The notes: a model not told the origin generated them from the letters alone. 64,000 nucleotides of DNA from Limnanthes douglasii subsp. nivea (GCA_036936605.1 JAUPFV010000005.1:73544885-73608884), one strand, 5' to 3'. Positions 49,766-60,419 are shown, numbered from the stretch's first letter. Numbers and translations: made by a program.

Positions 49766-50657
49766 TCATAATTTTAGATACTGTAAAGCAACATGCCCTA
49801 GTTCATGCCCTAGTTCATGTGCTTCAGACACATTCACAGGGTCGAACATGTTCGGCTGGTCCTGAAACTGCTGTCGCAACCCCCCTATATAGTGAGATAC
49901 TAGCTGATCTGCGGAATCAGCAATACCGACACGGTTTTGTAGCTTGAAAAAATTGTTAGTGTACTCGTCAATAGTCATTGACCCTTTCTTAAGGAATTGG
50001 AACTGCTGATACATGATACGCGCATAGTTGTAAATAAAAAACGCAGCCCTCAAGTGCTTCACAAACTTAACCCAAGTTGTTATTTTTGGCTTACCTTGCC
50101 TTGATCTGGTCTGGTTGAGTTCTTGCCACCAGAATGCAGCTCGGTCTCGGAACTTAGTTGTAGCCAACTGTACACGCTTTGCATCCGGAACCTCCTTGAA
50201 ATCAAGGACTTCTTCAACTGAGGCGATCTAATCTAAAAACTCCTCTGGTTAAAGACCCCCTTGGAACTCTGGGATTTCTAGTCTGAATCCAAGATTCCCA
50301 TCGGTTATTGCCGTTAAGATCAGAATCTCTCGATGGTGGCTGCTCAAAGACTTGGTCATGAAAGTCTTGTGGGGAATATTGGCTCCTACCTTGTTCTCGC
50401 CGAGGAGCAAACGGATTCCGCTCGCGGCTGATCTCTCTCTCAGATCCCGACGGCTGGTTGCTCGAACTTGGAGCTTGAAATCTGTTGGTTTGGTTGTTCA
50501 ACAACCTGTGTAGTGCTTCTTGTACGTCTCTCATCTGATTCCCTAATGAGTGCATATGTTCACCAACCTGGGATTGAAATTGACTGAATTCGTCACGGTC
50601 GACCGATTCAGTGATCGGAAGAGTGGACTTCCCACGAAAATATCGCTTTGGCGGCAT
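49766..50657 (-). pseudogene. chromovirus gag
   Basis: ATG at 50657 (MPPKRYFRGKS) starts a hydrophilic, Gln/Arg/Ser-rich N-terminus that stops at 50214. The retrotransposon gag domain continues in another frame (TKFRDRAAFWWQELNQTRSR, IYNYARIMYQQFQFLKKGSM, YIGGLRQQFQ) to 49766. The zinc knuckle that is intact in the 36.4-kb sister is lost here; the end reads HELGHELGHVALQ, containing a 12-bp duplication. Confidence 0.75.
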
Positions 50658-50689
50658 ACATTCGTTACTCAAGCCGTAGGAACTCTGAA

Positions 50690-50699
50690 TCTGATACCA
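50690..50699 (-). other. primer binding site of the chromovirus
   Basis: Minus strand TGGTATCAGA, 3 nt inside the 5' LTR, matching tRNA-Met over ten bases. Confidence 0.7.
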
Positions 50700-50702
50700 A
50701 TA

Positions 50703-51224
50703 TGGTGACGAGTGATTTTGAAACACAGTCGTCGGCTGTATAATTCAAGAATAAGGATACAAAACAATAGATATATACCTAACCCTAGGTTAGAATATAA
50801 GAGACTCGGAGACAAAGAGAAAAATCTCAATTTTTTTATTCATCAAAGTCTGCGGCAAAACTAGGGTTTGAGAGCCTTTTATAAAAGTTCTCAAAATCCT
50901 AGCCCAAAATTACAGCTTTCTCCTTCTGCAATAAAATAAAGCTCAGCCAAATTTCAAATCGATTGGAGCTGATTAAGTATTTTAATAAAATCCAACAAAA
51001 ATAGGAAAATGTAGAAAATTCACTAAAACAGAAAAACGAGGATTTAAACGAGGAATTTAGGGCCTGAACTTCATCAATTGTGATGCTTTCAAAAATTGTT
51101 GGGCTTCTCGACTTGTTCGATTTGAGTGGTCGCATCGCCAAATTCTCATATCTAGGGCCCAAATAAAGCCCATTTTTGTTTGTCCAAAAGGGCCATGTAG
51201 TCATGGGCTTGTGCAACTACATCA
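50703..51224 (-). repeat. 5' LTR of the chromovirus
   Basis: 522 bp, TG...CA, with a TTTTATA-type promoter motif at the same place as in the other LTR (minus-strand reading of 50870-50890). Confidence 0.85.
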
Positions 51225-51229
51225 ATAAG

Positions 51230-51779
51230 GAAGGTTAATGTTTGTCATAACTAATTGTGAACATCAGATTTTCAATTGCGTATTGGTCATTGAGTTTTTT
51301 TATTGAAATAGGGAAACCGACTTTAATGAGGGCTTTCCCGAATTAAGTGGATTAAAAAATTGGTCAACGACTACTTTTCTCAAAATAATACAAGTACGTG
51401 AATATATGTTTTCCATAAGATATCTAAATAGAGATATTATGTTAAGTTTTGAACCTTCAAGCCATACTTAACATGGTTATAAGTTTATATGTAATATGTA
51501 TATATGGTTTGTTTTATATGTTGTTAATCCATCAAAAGTAAATACTTTTAACCTGTTAGGCAATAGAACTCTCACTTAACATGATTTAGTTTTTTATATG
51601 AAAATACGACATGGAATTGTACTTTAATTGTCATGATTTTTACATGGAATTGAAGTCTACGTATCACATGTTATCGTTGAAGATAGTTATCCTTAGGAGA
51701 AGATATAGATTGAGGCGCGGGAAAAGTTGAATCGGTTGTTCTTGGAAATCATAAAATAGAGAATATGTTTGGTACTCCA
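51230..51779. other. AT-rich flank of the chromovirus
   Basis: No gene seen. It may be the upstream part of the copia element whose gag relic follows. Confidence 0.4.
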
Positions 51780-52321
51780 TCGGGTAATCTAAAATGAGAT
51801 CATCCATTTCAATTAGTTTCTTAAAGTTGTTAATAAAAAGTTTTTCCAATAATGATAAGGTGGAGATTCATATGGTTTTGAGTCATCTCTCCACTATGAA
51901 GTTTCATGAAAATGGGACAGTAAGGCAACATGTTCTCGGGATGTTAATGATTGTCTTAAAGTTAAAGTTAGTTAAGGTTGAATTTCTTGAGAAAGTTCTG
52001 ATAGAGTTTAAGTTTTGGTATTTTCCTTAGCAGTTTAAGATGTGGAAACTTAGTGTACTAGATTTCTCGTACTACTCCGGATGAGGATAGGATGATACAA
52101 AAATGTTTACAAGTGCATACATTATGTTATCGACAAGGAAAAGAAAAGAAGAGAAAATATGATGAAGAAGTGATAACCTTTCTAGCTCAGTAGGAAAGAA
52201 ACCTAACAAATGACATGTTATATGTCAATGTTTCTTTTACAATAGGATGGGGTATCTCAAAACAAATTATGAAAAGTACCAAACTTATATGAAAGCTAAA
52301 GTTAATCTCAAAACTATCGTA
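51780..52321 (+). pseudogene. Ty1/copia gag relic, interrupted by a Tat LTR
   Basis: HLSTMKFHENGTVRQHVLGM resembles the copia gag 'L..LKY.G..SV.EHI..M'. Near 52229-52280 the knuckle CFFYNRMGYLKTNYEKY is visible with ligands C, H, C replaced by Y, Y, Y relative to CX2CX4HX4C. Similarity stops where the LTR begins at 52322. Confidence 0.65.
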
Positions 52322-52650
52322 TGGTGTAGGTAATTTATATTCATGAGGTATTTTGGGTAGTTTGTGAATTGATTATTAAATTTTAAGTAGTGAGTAGAGA
52401 GATGATGGAGGTGTATACTTGTTTTTAATATCTCTAGAAAAGTCCAACCAATTAAATAAAGTTGGTTATGGTATTTATACTGATTTTGTGACCCATGGGC
52501 CTTCCGGGTTGGACTCTGGATTCAGATCAATCCTTTTAAGCCCAAACCCTAAACGGGGTTAGCACACAGCTGAGTCACGATTGACTTAGTCGCACTGTTC
52601 ATAATATGTTTGGTGTAAATATGGTCTGAACTGACCCTCCGGATTAGGCA
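52322..52650 (-). repeat. Tat/Retand-like LTR, oldest copy
   Basis: Shares, in the same order, the GTTGG.TATTTAT, CCATGGGC.TTCCGGGTTG, CTGGATTC.G.TCAA and CAGTAG landmarks with 53838-54248. As the 3' LTR of a minus-oriented element it lies upstream of that element's antisense gene. Confidence 0.55.
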
Positions 52651-53003
52651 GTAGTGCATTTCCCAAAACATCTTACCCTATTAGTACCTCTTTTAGGTCT
52701 TTTAAAATATCTTGGAAGAACTAAATCATTCATGAAAAGACCTAGAATTTATCTGAAGAATTGGCTATAAGGAAGGGAAACCTGCTCGGATCCGACACAT
52801 TTCCTTTTGTAGATGGGAAAACCGACGATCAAAATTTTGAGACTTAACACGTGTCATACTTTGATGCGACCTCTCAACCATTTTTCTTCCTATATACTTG
52901 CACCTATCTTTCAAAAAGTAATTAGGGTAGGCTTAATAGCCCCTAATCATTACTTGAACCATTTTATCTCCCTTATGTGAAATATCGAAGTGGATTTCTC
53001 CTC

Positions 53004-53011
53004 TATATAAA
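53004..53011 (+). promoter_or_regulatory. TATA box upstream of the oldest antisense gene
   Basis: TATATAAA, 93 bp before the ATG at 53104. The 54691 copy has a TATA box at a similar distance. Confidence 0.45.
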
Positions 53012-53103
53012 CCAATCTTACTGGATTTTTTTCATAATTAAGAACAATTTTTTAGAGAGAGAAAGGTTGAGTTTGTGATTTTTCTTCATACTTAGAAAGT
53101 TAT

Positions 53104-53319
53104 ATGTTCATAGCCAGAACTTCTTTGATCAAATGGGGTTGGTTAAACCTATCTGACTTAGAGAAAGCGAGAAATGAGGCAAGAACAGAGGCGAGAATGG
53201 CAGCCAGACTCACTGCTTCTTCTGGTAAAGTAGTTAGCCCAGTGGTACCAGTACCGGACAAGAGCACATCGTTGTCTAGACCAAAGGTAAATCGAAAACC
53301 TTCCTTTATCCTAACTATA
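53104..53319 (+). pseudogene. N-terminus of the Tat additional (antisense) ORF, oldest copy
   Basis: MFIARTSLIKWGWLNLSDLE matches MFTGRNALIKGGWLNLSELE at 54691, followed by an Ala/Arg-rich segment and VSPVVPVPDKS. Similarity stops near 53315, where unrelated CG-rich sequence begins. The gene is antisense relative to the minus-oriented element that carries it. Confidence 0.65.
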
Positions 53320-53837
53320 GTTTTAAAAAACAGCGCTGTCGCAACGTGCGATAATGTATAACGCTCAAAAATTGTTACGACGAGTAATATAACAGTCTGA
53401 ACTGAAAAGCGCCCGTCGCGGCAGCGTTACGTAGACGTAACGTCACGTTGCGTCGCGAGTGTTATTCTACTGGATACATCTATTATTGTTTTTATTATAT
53501 ATAAACTAATTTTAATTACTTAAAGTGCTATAATTAAAATGTATAAAGTAAAATAAACCCCTTACGAAACGAATACTATTTAACTTTCAAACCATTCGAC
53601 TCGAAACCACTGACTTATCTTAAATACAAACTAAATACCAAATTACTGATTTATTAAATGTCTAATAAATTTATTTATATTGATAAAAGTTTTTCACATT
53701 TTATACTAGATATTGAATTGCCACACGCAAAATTTATTTTTCTTCAGCCTCCTATGTTAGATGTATATGAGGCAAATGATCAAGTAGATGATAAATAACT
53801 TGATTGATGATGATATTCGTGTTTTTTATGTTTAGTT
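53315..53837. other. CG-rich-ended insertion of unknown type, possibly hAT-derived
   Basis: Starts CTATAGTTTTAAAAAACAGC, followed by about 140 bp dense in CGTCGCG, TAACGTCACG and related motifs, then AT-rich DNA. Near 53760-53798 a short Asp-rich reading (DVYEANDQVDD then stop) could be the C-terminus of a hAT-type transposase. Matching right end not found. Confidence 0.3.
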
Positions 53838-54248
53838 GTTAATGTGGTTTATTTTCGTTTGAGGGTAATTTTGTCTAGAGTTTTGTGTAATTTTGAAGGT
53901 ATTTAATGTTTGGATAGAATGTAGAGGGAGAATTGAGCTGCCTGGTTGTATTTAATTTTTATTACCCTCATTTAATGAAGGTGGTTGGGTATTTATACCC
54001 TTATCCTTTGGCCACATGGGCTTTCGGGTTGTGCTAATGGATTCGGGTCAAACTTAAAGACCCATTAGTTTAAGTAAGCAAGTAATTAGCTTAGTCATGA
54101 AGTGATTAAGTTTTTAATACTTTAGTTCAGTCCGGACAGTTCAGTAAGTGGAAGTTGTCCGAATTGTCCCTATCCGGTGAGGTGGATGTTGTTTGAATTG
54201 CCCCTGTCCGGTTCTCATAAAGAGTGGTGACAAAATCCGGACTCATCA
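53838..54248 (-). repeat. Tat/Retand-like 3' LTR of the second minus-oriented copy
   Basis: On the minus strand it starts TGATGAGTCCGGATTTTG and carries CCGGACAGG, TATAAATACCCAACCACC and GAGGGTAATAA, all matching the + LTR at 55904-56398 in the same order. The left boundary is approximate (53838-53843). Confidence 0.75.
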
Positions 54249-54583
54249 GTAGCCCCTTTTTTAGGTGGTGTTCAAATGCCTTTGGCAAGACCTAAAAAAT
54301 AGCCTGTAGCTGGTCACAGCCATGTCCGGACAGATTTTCAAACTGTGTAATGGCTTTATCCGAACTCAAAAAGTTCTCAGAAATTAAACGGTTTTTGCCA
54401 GAGATCGTGGGATACGTGTCTCTCTCTGATTTGCCATATCAGCCTCTTTTTTCCCTAGAACGACGCTCCCACTTACTTCAAAAAGCAACCTCTTCATTTA
54501 ATGAGGATGACATCAGCGCAGTTTTTAATCATTGCAACCCTTTCGAATTCTCCTAGGTATCAAAGCATCTTTTGTATCTTTAC

Positions 54584-54590
54584 TATAAAT
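54584..54590 (+). promoter_or_regulatory. TATA box upstream of the second antisense gene
   Basis: TATAAAT, 107 bp before the ATG at 54691 and outside the LTR. Confidence 0.45.
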
Positions 54591-54690
54591 TAGTCCATTT
54601 TCTACTGTTTTACCATCTTCATCCTCCTTGCTCTGCTAAATTTCAAAGCTTTTTCTCTCAAAAACAAACACTTTCTTTCGGTGTGAGTTT

Positions 54691-55903
54691 ATGTTCACAG
54701 GAAGAAACGCTTTAATAAAAGGTGGGTGGCTCAATTTGTCAGAGTTAGAAAAAGCTCAAAAGGTTGAACGAGAAAGGAGCCTTGCTGCAGGCCTCCCTGT
54801 TTCCCCTGTTGATAAATCAGAAACATCAAGCTCAGAGCCTGACCGGGGTTCTTCTTCAACTACGAGCGTTAAACCTAGGAGGTTGTTCCAATCCAACCTT
54901 TCACCAATTGTTTCGGGCTCATCGGTTCAGGAATCAGAGCCTACTGTTGAACCATGGCAGGTAGTCACCAGTTTTAAGAAACCTTCCCCATTCATTGCCA
55001 TGGGATCGGATGTTGGCGCCTCTCCAGAGAAGTTAGTAGATCGGAGAAGAGGTCGCTTGGTGAAAGGGAAAGCTCCAAAAGGCACACCTTCCAAATCGAG
55101 GGCTAATGATAGCAATATAGGGTCAGAAGCACCCATTCAGATTCCTACGGACAAGCTGTCCGGCCCGGAGGCATCTAGTTCAAGTCTCCAAAAAGAAACC
55201 ACTGCATCTGAGCCCCAACCGGATTCCAGACTACAAGAAGCCAGTGATGCCCAACAATCCGGAGGGCCTGCTGAGCCAACCTCTAGCTCCCCTCGCCCAA
55301 AAACAATTGATAATCCTTCCATGATAATGGAAGAAGTGATGGAGGATTCTATTGAAGAAGATCCCTTTGAGTCCGAAGTCTCCGGGCAAACAAGTGAGGT
55401 TGTTGCTGCCAAGAAGGATAAAGGCAAGGAGAAACTATGCTTAAGGCATCCGGATTTGCCGGAGTGTCTTGTGGGAAAAGTGGGACCTTGTTTCCACAAG
55501 GTAAGTGTCAAATACCTGCTAGCTTTGCAAAAACTTAATTGTGCTTTCATCCACACAGCCGAACTGGGTCCGATGCGAACAAAATGGGGGATCCCGGAGA
55601 ACGTCAAAATAAGGATTCTGGTGGATCCCGAGACACCGATGGATTGCAAGCTCAGTGAAATAGTTTTCTTCACTGAGCTCTTCAACTGGGGACTAAGGTT
55701 TCCCTTAGACCCGGAGATAGTCAAATACTTTCACCTCATCAAACTTTTCCCAAGACAACTGAGCCCCCAATGCATGGTACACTCTCATGGTCTGTATTAT
55801 GGCCTCCAGGCTCTCCGGAATTCCTCTTCCAATGGAGCAGTTTGCATTTGTGGCCAGCCTCTGCAGAAACCACCTTATTTCCTTCTATCACTTCAACATG
55901 GGT
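54691..55903 (+). pseudogene. Tat additional ORF (Transposase_28-type protein), cut by insertion
   Basis: About 404 codons from ATG 54691. N-terminus MFTGRNALIKGGWLNLSELE, then a long Ser/Pro/Glu-rich disordered region (residues 25-250). From residue 275 the domain of the 'putative gypsy type transposon' family appears: FFTELFNWGLRFPLDPEIVK then IKLFPRQLSP. An extra C in the run at 55763-55767 shifts the frame. In the next frame the domain continues NAWYTLMVCIMASRLSG, FAFVASLCRNHLISFYHFNM until G at 55903, where the LTR of the + element begins. The gene is antisense to the pol of its own (minus) element. Function in the retrotransposon life cycle is not established. Confidence 0.75.
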
Positions 55904-56398
55904 TGATGAGTCCGAATTCAGCACGCTCCGCGAACAAGGGCAGATCGGTCAAGTCTCTCAGAAAACCGGACAGGTTACAAGGACAGGGATCGAACAGGTC
56001 ACTTGGACCGGACAGATTTCTGTGAAGACTATGAACTTAAGGCAGTTCGAACTATGACAAAAGTACTAAAAACCTAAACACTTCTTGACTAAGCTACTTG
56101 CTCTCCTACTTAAGAGCTCATGGGTCTTTGAACATGACCCGAGTCCATTAAACATGACCCGAAAGCTCATAAGGGCCCAAACATCATACTATAAATACCC
56201 AACCACCAACATTAACTATGGGTAATGAGAATTAACTGCTACCAAGCTGCTTAATCATCTCTCTACTCTCTACTCTAACCGTTAAACACCCACACACCAC
56301 CGTTAAACACCCACACACCACCGTTAAACACCCATACACCACTTTAAAACTCCAGTTGAAATTACTAGCCTACCCTCAGGCGGTTATTATCCTCACCA
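55904..56398 (+). repeat. 5' LTR of the youngest Tat element
   Basis: Starts TGATGAGTCCG and ends near CTCACCA, about 495 bp, with a TATAAATA box at 56191-56198. Boundaries come from alignment with the inverted LTR at 53838-54248; the right end may be 3 bp shorter. Confidence 0.75.
56278..56341. repeat. 21-bp triplication near the LTR 3' end
   Basis: ACCGTTAAACACCCACACACC three times, period 21 bp, between the TATA box and the primer binding site, in the presumed R-U5 part. Confidence 0.85.
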
Positions 56399-56420
56399 AA
56401 TTGGCGACCACAGTGGGAGG
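56399..56420 (+). other. primer binding site region of the youngest Tat element
   Basis: AATTGGCGACCACAGTGGGA directly follows the LTR, at the position and with the TTGGCG.C start usual for Tat/Athila primer binding sites. I do not assign the tRNA. Confidence 0.5.
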
Positions 56421-56425
56421 CGACG

Positions 56426-58320
56426 GTGCCTAAATCAAGCATTCAAAACCAGTTAAAAAACTTTGTCCGAATGAATCCGGACAATCCAGAAGTACCACCA
56501 GCTTTGCTCGAAGTGGTGGGAGAGAATGATGAGTACACTATCGAAGAGCGTGACAGGCTGAGGGCTGAAATAGAAGCTCTGAGGGCTGAAAAGGCCAAGA
56601 TAGGCGTGAAAGAAAAATCCAAAGCATCAGTTGCTCATCATACCGACAACCCTAGAGATCCTGAGGCTTCGAAAACTCATGTGAGCACCGAAAAGACATA
56701 TGCCAGTTCTAAAAAGTCTCACCGGTCCAAGCCTGTGGAGAGTTCTGACTCGAGCTCAGAATCTTCAGGTAGCTCTTCGGACAGCGAGGGAAATGAAAAA
56801 TCCTTGTCCTCTAGCAGCGATGAGGGTCGAACCAGGAAAAAGCAAAAGCAAGTGAAGAAATATTCAAGAAAAAGAGACCACCATGGAAGAATGAAAAGGC
56901 ATATTGGAAAGGGGTCATCTCACCACCGGAGGTATACGGACAAAATGCTGATGGATCCTTTTGCTTTCCACGATGAGCCAGGTATCTTTGCAACTCCAAT
57001 GAGGATACTGTGTTCAGTCGTGGAAGGAATTGGAGGCAGTCTCCACTGTCTTCTAAAATCCTGTCCGGAAACCTCCCCAAGAGGTTTGACAGCACTAAAA
57101 TGGAGAAGTACGATGGCAATACTGATCCGGACAATCATCTGGAGCAATTCAAGAAATTCATGATGAACTTTGATGACGATGATAAACTACTTTGTAGGGC
57201 ATTCTCCCAATCATTCACGGGGAGTGCTCTAAAATGGTACAACAGCCTGCCTCAGGGTTGTATTAAAGAATTTGATACGTTTTGGGTGGCCTTTCGAAGG
57301 CAGTTTGTAGGGAGTAAGGAGCTAAAGGGAAATGGAGACACAATAATCCATTGTGCCCAGGAGCCAAATGAGTCCTTGAAAGCGTACATAAGTCGTTTTG
57401 TGAACACAAAAAATGGGTTGGCTGATTGCTTCGAACAGGTGGCAATAGCATCCTTAAGGCAAGGTTTGAACCCAGGCAGTCTGGCTGATTCGGTGACCAG
57501 AAAGAAGGCTATGACCTTGGGAGGATTGCTAAATCAAGTTGGCAAGCAAATAAACGTTGATGAAACAAAGAAAACCAGGGTGCACAGACAGGTGAGATCC
57601 ACCCCGGTGGCACCAACTCCAAATCAAAACCAATCCGGGAACAAAGCAAGAGAAACCGGACATGGGCATGGTAGGGCAAAAGCTCAGTCTCAGCCAGCTG
57701 CTCCTGCTCAAAGTCAACAATCCAGAAACAAAAGAGGGCCATGGGTCCAACCGGAGTGGTTCGCAGAGCTCAAAGAAAGTGTGGCGACCATTTTCGATAA
57801 AACAAAAGATGAGGTGCATTACCGGAGACCAGCAACCTTGCAGTCTCCCAGAGAGCATCGTAACAACTCCTTTTGCCAATATTACAATGATATTGGCCAT
57901 ACCACTGATGATTGCATAGCGTTGAAGCAAGAAGTTCAAAACCTGATTGAAAGGGGGAAGTTGGGAACATACGTTAAAAGAAGAGGAGGCAACAGGCCTG
58001 ACAACACTCACCGGGTTGGTCCAAGTAATGCTGCCCCAGAGGGGGCCATGGTCATAGTTGAAAGGTTTGATGTGGATTCTGAGTACTTGGATCCTGATCC
58101 AACTCGAAACAGGGTGGGTGCTATAGAGGAATGTTCTAGGTCGGTCTCCGGGCTCATTAAATTCTTTGAGTCACTTACAATTTTTGGAGGGGACACTATG
58201 ACAGCTCCTATTGCTTCTTCAAGAAAGAGGCATGTTCATAATTTGGCCTCCAAGCTAGAAGGAGGCATGACATCTTATGAGGATCACCAAACTCATTCCC
58301 CTTCATTGTCTTTGATGAGG
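56426..58320 (+). pseudogene. Tat gag
   Basis: The frame opens after the LTR. The N-terminus is a Glu/Arg/Ala coiled-coil-like stretch (ERDRLRAEIEALRAEKAKIG), then a Ser/Asp/Glu and Lys/Arg-rich linker. A frame change near 57040 moves to the frame with the gag domain: MEKYDGNTDPDNHLEQF, LCRAFSQSFTGSALKWYNSL, FRRQFVG, ASLRQGLNPGSLADS. A zinc-knuckle-like CQYYNDIGHTTDDCIALKQE ends near 57937. The C-terminal frame closes at 58329 after another frame change near 58300. The active product forms the particle. Confidence 0.8.
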
Positions 58321-58820
58321 ATGATTTGAGAGACATTGCTGGCCCTCATGAGGATGCTGTTGTCATAGGAGCATCTATAGGAGGCAATGAAATAAGGCGA
58401 ATCCTGGTGGATACTGGAAGCTCAGCCAATATCCTATTCCTAACCACTTACAAGAAAATGAAAAATCCAGCTGTGATTCAAAATTCGGACAGGTCAATAA
58501 TGGGCTTCACGGGCAGCTCAGCCGATGTGATTGGAGAATTTGAAGAAGAAGTGTTATTGGGCAGGGGCCCTTTCAAGAAAATGGTTAGAATACTCTTCAT
58601 CGTGGTGGATTGTCCCACTTGCTATAACGCTATTCTGGGGAGATCTTGGCTCTCTAGGATGCATGCAGTGGCTTCAACAGTCCACCAGTGCTTAAAGTAT
58701 GCTGTTCAGGGACAGGTTGGAGTTGTCTGGAGCAGCCAAAAGATTGCAAGAGAATGATATGCCACTGCCTTGGCTCCTCGAACGCTGGGGGCAGTCCGTA
58801 TAAATGATCAATAGCAGTTT
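58290..58820 (+). pseudogene. Tat aspartic protease
   Basis: FIVFDEDDLRDIAGPHEDAV leads to IRRILVDTGSSANILF with the catalytic D-T-G intact, then NAILGRSWLSRMHAVAS. It ends at TGA 58755-58757, with a second stop at 58812-58814; the text on both sides of the stops reads on in the same frame (RE-stop-YATALAPRTLGAV), so these are point lesions. Confidence 0.8.
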
Positions 58821-58839
58821 GAGGGCCTTTCTGGGGGTG

Positions 58840-59776
58840 AGGGTGAAATTGATGACCCCAGAGAGACCCCTGGAGTATTGATTCCAATTGAAGAGGTTGA
58901 AACACACTGTTTGGAAGCAGGCAAGAGTGTCAAGATAGGGTCCAAGATACCACCAATGTTGAAAGGAGAGATGTTGAAATTTTTGAAAGACCATCAGCAC
59001 GTTTTTGCTTGGTGCAATGCTGATGTTACTGGAGTTCCATCAGAAGTGATATCCCATCACCTATCCGTCCGGAGAGATGTAGCACCAGTGGTTCAAAGAG
59101 AAGAGCTTTCTCAAAAGAAAAGGCTGATGTCATTGTGCAAGAGGTTGACAGACTCACAAAGATGGGGCACATTAAAGAATCTCAATACCCTTTGTCGACT
59201 GCCAATCCTGTCCTGGTAAAAAAGAAAAATGGTAAATGGCGCATATGCATTGACTTCACAGATCTTAATAGAGCTTGCCCAAAAGATTTGTATCCGGTCC
59301 TTCGGATAGATCAGTTAGTAGACTCTACTTCTGGGAACAAGCTGCTTTCCTTTATGGATGCCTTCTCTGGGTACAATCAGATTCAAGTAGATCCAAAAGA
59401 TCAAGAGCATACCACGTTTGTCACTGATAGGGGTCTACATTGTTACAAGGTGATGCCTTTTGGTTTGAAAAATGCTGGGGCTACTTATCAAAGTCTAGTC
59501 AACAAGGCATTTGCTGATCAAATTGGAAGAAATATGGAGGTATACATGGACGATATGATGGTGAAAAGTGCGGATGAGCAGCTACACTTGTCCGATCTCC
59601 AAGAAACTTTTGCCAACTTGGTAAAAGTAAATTTAAAGTTGAACCCTGAAAAGTGTGTGTTCGGAGTGCAGTCCGGGAAATTCTTAGGGTATATCATAAG
59701 TGAGCATGGAATACAGCCCGATCCGGATCAGTTGAATGCTCTTTTCCAGATGGAACTTCCTCGAAACATCAAATAA
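58840..59776 (+). pseudogene. Tat reverse transcriptase
   Basis: Leader HVFAWCNADVTGVP, a frame change near 59105-59130, then MGHIKESQYPLSTANPVLVK, KWRICIDFTDLNRACPKD, MDAFSGYNQIQ, MPFGLKNAGATYQSLV, the catalytic VYMDDMMVKS, and LNPEKCVFGVQSGKFLGY. TAA at 59774-59776 replaces a codon within the NIK-VQRLTGRLAALNRF connection. The catalytic core itself is open. Confidence 0.85.
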
Positions 59777-60419
59777 GTACAGCGGTTAACGGGGAGATTA
59801 GCTGCCTTAAACAGATTCATCTCGAGGTCTTCGGACAGGTGTGCTCCTTTCTTTCAAACTGTGAAGGGTGCGAAGGGGTTCGAGTGGACCCCACAGTGTA
59901 ATGAGGCATTCAATGAAATCAAGAAACATCTTTCCTCTCCCAAAACTTTGTTCAAACCAGTTGATGGGGAGCCTCTCTTTGTGTATTTGGCCATTTCAAG
60001 TTGTGCCATCAGTGTTGTGTTGGTAAGAGAGGTCGATGGGCATCCTCACCCAGTATACTACATCAGCAAAAGCTTGATTGATGCTGAGAGGCGTTACTTG
60101 AAACTCGAAAAACTGGCGTTAGCTCTGGTGATAGCTGCAAGAAAGATGAGGCCTTACTTTCAGGCTCATCCTATCATCGTCCGGACATCTTTCCCTTTAA
60201 AGAATGTCCTTCAAAAAGCAGACATTTCGAGCAGAATGACTAAGTGATTCCCAATTGCTTATCCACCATGCCTTAGGCCAATCTGAGGCGAGAAAGGAGC
60301 AACTTGTGAAATATTTACTCCTCCTCAAGAATGAAGCACTAAAATTTAAAGCTGTTGTCTACGAACACATTCCCCGGACAGAAAATGAGCTAGCAGACTC
60401 GTTGGCAACAATAGCATAG
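59777..60419 (+). pseudogene. Tat RNase H fused by deletion to the tail of a second (archaeal-type) RNase H
   Basis: VQRLTGRLAALNRFISRSSD leads into RNase H (FKPVDGEPLFVYLAISSCAI, VYYISKSLIDAERRYLKLEK, LVIAARKMRPYFQAHPIIV) up to SSRMTK at 60244. The very next bases begin DSQLLIHHALGQSEARKEQL and IPRTENELADSLATIA, which in Tat elements is the end of the additional RNase H domain. The catalytic front of that second domain and the spacer are missing, and the junction is out of frame. TAG at 60417-60419 also interrupts. Confidence 0.75.

Larger units (their letters stand above)
45861..51224 (-). mobile_element. Ty3/gypsy chromovirus (CRM-like), full length, inactive
   Basis: Both LTRs (45861-46404 and 50703-51224) end TG...CA. 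ATAAG flanks both sides (45856-45860 and 51225-51229), a perfect 5-bp target duplication. The interior encodes gag, protease, RT, RNase H and integrase in that order on the minus strand. The wording of RT and integrase (LPRTQRG.DS.FVV.DRFSKMAHF, YDKEFYAVVRALKHW) is chromoviral. The 3' part of integrase runs into the LTR, which fits CRM-type elements. Multiple frameshifts and stops kill it. Confidence 0.85.

Noticed and set aside
54350..54556. 68-codon frame upstream of the second Tat antisense gene
   Set aside because: Not conserved in the oldest copy, ends at a stop before the TATA box of the main ORF, and no domain. Could be an unrelated leader frame but unsupported.
53104..56025. The two + strand ORFs as an ORF1 of the + Tat element upstream of its gag
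   Set aside because: Both lie outside the + element: its 5' LTR starts at 55904 and its primer site is at 56399. Inverted LTRs at 52322 and 53838 show they belong to minus-oriented copies.
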